Source of the DNA: Candidatus Izemoplasmatales bacterium
GTDB lineage: Bacteria; Bacillota_I; Bacilli_A; Izemoplasmatales; Hujiaoplasmataceae
DNA: 7,589 bases
Reading direction: 5' to 3'
Assembly: GCA_028694875.1 (NCBI GenBank)
Contig: JAQVKB010000043.1
Coordinates: forward strand, 1-7,589
Part shown: in pieces, positions 6,315 through 7,589 of the stretch
Position numbering within the stretch: the stretch's first letter is position 1
Layout: the number at the start of each line of letters is the position of its first letter
Translations under genes and position numbers: made by a program
Notes under the pieces: model-generated
Database searches by the model: none
Told to the model about the DNA's origin: nothing
Seen by the model: only the letters and a program-made list of their open reading frames with translations

Positions 6315-6344
6315 ATTATATCACGGTTCGCGCGCGAATGTAAG
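6315..6344 (-). promoter_or_regulatory. Promoter of the antiporter/respiratory operon
   Basis: Minus strand: -35 CTTACA (6339-6344, four of six consensus bases), an 18-bp spacer, and a perfect -10 TATAAT (6315-6320) with an extended TG one base before it. Predicted start is near 6308. It is the best sigma-A-type match in the gap. A/T tracts at 6345-6365 lie directly upstream, like an UP element. Confidence 0.7.
6327..6338. promoter_or_regulatory. Perfect 12-bp palindrome inside the operon promoter spacer (putative operator)
   Basis: TTCGCGCGCGAA reads the same on both strands and lies between the -35 and -10 boxes, directly next to the -35. A protein bound here would cover the promoter. I do not recognise the regulator; it does not match Rex, LexA, NrdR or CIRCE patterns that I know. 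Confidence 0.5.
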
Positions 6345-6365
6345 ATGATTTTTTGTAAAAAAAAT
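6345..6365 (-). promoter_or_regulatory. A/T tracts upstream of the operon promoter (UP-element-like)
   Basis: On the minus strand a run of eight T and a run of six A, separated by AC, sit directly before the -35 box. This is the position and composition of UP elements that contact the RNA polymerase alpha subunit. Confidence 0.45.
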
Positions 6366-6397
6366 CGCGAAACCCTAGATTTTGTGGTGGTTTTGCG
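6366..6397 (+). repeat. Imperfect inverted repeat between the two promoters
   Basis: CGCGAAACC (6366-6374) can pair with GGTTTTGCG (6389-6397) in plus-strand RNA, nine pairs including one G-U, with a 14-nt loop. A short GGTTTTT follows. On the minus strand the G-U becomes an A-C mismatch. It could be a weak terminator on the plus strand, but no gene ends there, so its role is unclear. Confidence 0.25.
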
Positions 6398-6457
6398 GTT
6401 TTTCGGCATTGCAATTTTCGTCGACTTTTGATGGTTTGAAATTTCGTTTTTCTTTGG

Positions 6458-6486
6458 TTGCGTTTTCATTCGACGTGGTGTAAAAT
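6458..6486 (+). promoter_or_regulatory. Probable promoter of the GH13 gene
   Basis: TTGCGT (6458-6463), 17-bp spacer, TAAAAT (6481-6486, five of six). Predicted start is near 6493, leaving a leader of about 35 nt that contains the operator and the ribosome site. The -35 box is weak, which suits a regulated sugar gene. Confidence 0.5.
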
Positions 6487-6495
6487 GAAATTGAG

Positions 6496-6507
6496 TGAAA
6501 CGTTTCA
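6496..6507. promoter_or_regulatory. LacI-family operator (CcpA cre-like or MalR/ScrR-like)
   Basis: TGAAACGTTTCA is a perfect 12-bp palindrome with the central CG and AAACGTTT core of LacI/GalR-family operators. It is close to cre sites but two bases shorter. It lies just after the -10 box and before the ribosome site, where a bound repressor would block initiation or early elongation. This implies control of the glucosidase by sugar or catabolite signals. Confidence 0.75.
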
Positions 6508-6514
6508 ATGATAC

Positions 6515-6520
6515 AGGGAG
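6515..6520 (+). promoter_or_regulatory. Ribosome binding site of the GH13 gene
   Basis: AGGGAG seven bases before the ATG at 6528. It supports that start, from which the conserved GH13 N-terminus follows after seven residues. Confidence 0.75.
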
Positions 6521-6527
6521 ATTACGA

Positions 6528-7589
6528 ATGAAAAATTCTCTTTCGAATTGGCGAAAAGCTGTTGTCTATCAAGTATACCCTCTTTCCTTTCAAGATGCCA
6601 ATGCGGATGGCATCGGCGATCTCCAAGGAATCCTCTCCAGACTCGAACATATCCAAGAGCTAGGCGCTGATGTGATTTGGCTTTCTCCAATCTATCAGTC
6701 TCCGATGGACGACAATGGATATGACATTTCAGACTATTATGCCATTCATCCGATGTTTGGCAATTTTGATGATTTTCAAGCGTTACTTCAAGCGGTTCAT
6801 GAGCGTGGTATGAAGCTCATTATGGACCTCGTCGTGAATCATACCTCGGATGAACATGTTTGGTTCCAACAAGCACGAACTTCTAGAGACAATGAGTATC
6901 GCGATTATTATGTTTGGCGCAAAGAGAAAACCGACATTGGCAGTGTTTTTTCGGGATCGGCATGGGAATGGGATCCCATGACTGAAGAATATTACTTCCA
7001 TTTGTTTTCGAAAAAACAACCCGACTTGAATTGGCAAAACCCAAAACTTCGTCAGGAAATTTACAAGATGATCAATTGGTGGCTTGATTTAGGAATCGAT
7101 GGGTTCCGTCTCGATGTCATCGATTTGATTGGAAAAGATATTGACCGTAAACAGCTAGGAGACGGACCTTATCTCAATGATTTCCTTGAAGAAATGCATC
7201 AAGCTTGTTTCGCGGGAAGAAAAGTGTTCACGGTTGGTGAGATGCCGACACTCTCGATGGAACGCGCTGCGGAAGTGACGAATTTGGCCAATCCAAAATT
7301 GTCGATGATCTTCCAGTTTGGACATCTAGGCTTGGATGAGATTCCAGGACAAGGAAAATGGGCGCTGAAAAAACTCGATTTGGTCGAATTCAAGCATTAT
7401 TATGAACTGATGCAACATGGACTTTTTGATAAGGGTTGGAATTCGCTTTTCTTTGAAAATCATGATCAGCCACGTTGTGTCTCGCGTTATGGCAGTAAGA
7501 TTACCGTCTTGACAGTGCCAAGATGTTGGCGACATTCCTCTATGGAATGCAAGGAACTCCATATGTATATCAGGGGCAAGAAATTGGAG
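6528..7589 (+). CDS. GH13 alpha-glucosidase (oligo-1,6-glucosidase/DexB-like), 3' part beyond window, frameshifted near 7499
   Basis: A cytoplasmic enzyme (no signal peptide) that hydrolyses alpha-glucosidic ends of short oligosaccharides. Conserved blocks in order: VVYQVYPLSFQD (12-23), DDNGYDISDYY (61-71), MDLVVNHTSDEHVWF (99-113), FSKKQPDLNW (160-169), GIDGFRLDVIDLIGK (189-203) with nucleophile Asp196, TVGEMP (235-240) with acid/base Glu238, and ENHDQPR (310-316) with Asp313. Val197 after the nucleophile is the residue seen in alpha-1,6-acting members (oligo-1,6-glucosidase, DexB, TreC), and VIDLIGK resembles DexB. After Gly-Ser-Lys324 (7499) the frame loses similarity. Family sequence (YRLDSAKMLATF, then GTPYVYQGQE) resumes one frame over to the window end. 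The family is usually near 540 residues. Gly265 replaces the usual Glu in QFEH. Exact substrate is uncertain. Confidence 0.9.
   Translation, partial: MKNSLSNWRKAVVYQVYPLSFQDANADGIGDLQGILSRLEHIQELGADVIWLSPIYQSPMDDNGYDISDYYAIHPMFGNFDDFQALLQAVHERGMKLIMDLVVNHTSDEHVWFQQARTSRDNEYRDYYVWRKEKTDIGSVFSGSAWEWDPMTEEYYFHLFSKKQPDLNWQNPKLRQEIYKMINWWLDLGIDGFRLDVIDLIGKDIDRKQLGDGPYLNDFLEEMHQACFAGRKVFTVGEMPTLSMERAAEVTNLANPKLSMIFQFGHLGLDEIPGQGKWALKKLDLVEFKHYYELMQHGLFDKGWNSLFFENHDQPRCVSRYGSKITVLTVPRCWRHSSMECKELHMYIRGKKLE
7497..7501 (+). other. Apparent one-base deletion (frameshift) in the GH13 gene
   Basis: Reading frame from 6528 is conserved through GGC AGT AAG (7491-7499). From GAT at 7499 the shifted frame encodes DYRLDSAKMLATFLYG and continues as typical GH13 to 7588 with no stop. 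Restoring one base, for example AAA instead of AA near 7497, gives SKDYRLDSAK in one frame. The lesion is either a real mutation that makes a pseudogene or a homopolymer base-calling error. Confidence 0.85.

Noticed and set aside
6345..6397. Rho-independent terminator on the minus strand (inverted repeat followed by eight T)
   Set aside because: On that strand the stem has an A-C mismatch and a 14-nt loop, and no minus-strand gene ends just before it. The A/T run is better explained as an UP element of the operon promoter.
6269..6508. 79-codon minus-strand frame in the intergenic region
   Set aside because: It is Lys/Arg-rich without a ribosome site or family pattern, and it runs through both promoters and both palindromes.

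Overview
The window is bacterial accessory DNA of moderate GC content. It holds the first nine genes of a long membrane-complex operon on the minus strand (transcribed right to left from about 6308, running off the left edge), a divergent intergenic region of about 510 bases (6019-6527), and the 5' part of a plus-strand sugar-hydrolase gene that runs off the right edge. TGA, TAA and TAG all end genes here and Trp is TGG, so the standard bacterial code (11) is used and UGA is not read as Trp. Strong AGGAGG-type ribosome sites, a LacI/CcpA-type operator and a Firmicutes-like GH13 glucosidase suggest an anaerobic fermenter from Bacillota or a free-living code-11 relative of the Mollicutes. Thermotogota also carry such complexes and cannot be excluded. 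This taxonomic call is inference.

Operon, 6018 to 1 on the minus strand. In transcription order: MrpE-like, MrpF-like, MrpG-like, a small DUF4040-type subunit (MbhD/MrpA fragment), a fused MrpA-C-terminus + MrpB protein, MrpC/NuoK-like, a first MrpD-like antiporter subunit, a second longer NuoL/MrpD-like subunit with a C-terminal lateral-helix tail, and the start of a NuoH/MbhM-like subunit. Each gene overlaps the next by 1-14 bases, so translation is probably coupled. The order A-B-C-D-E(F)-G-H-H'-M, with an E/F fusion, two antiporter subunits and no separate MbhI, is what I know from the archaeal Mbx/Mbs (ferredoxin-dependent sulfane sulfur reductase) clusters. It differs from free-standing Mrp antiporters and from Mbh hydrogenase. 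The NuoH-like gene shows that a ferredoxin-oxidising arm (NuoB/C/D/I-like) should follow beyond the left edge. The complex would couple electron flow from reduced ferredoxin to H+ pumping and Na+ export.

Intergenic region. The operon has a good minus-strand promoter (CTTACA, 18 bp, TATAAT with extended TG) with A/T tracts upstream and a perfect 12-bp palindrome filling most of the spacer. The inferred leader is about 290 nt, long and structured. It has three hairpins, and the loop of the last is exactly complementary over 7 nt to a segment upstream. The plus-strand gene has its own promoter and, between promoter and ribosome site, a perfect LacI-family operator.

Right end, from 6528. A GH13 alpha-glucosidase of the oligo-1,6-glucosidase/DexB type, with all catalytic residues, is interrupted near 7497-7501 by an apparent one-base deletion. 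After it the conserved sequence continues in another frame. It is either a recent lesion or a homopolymer sequencing error.
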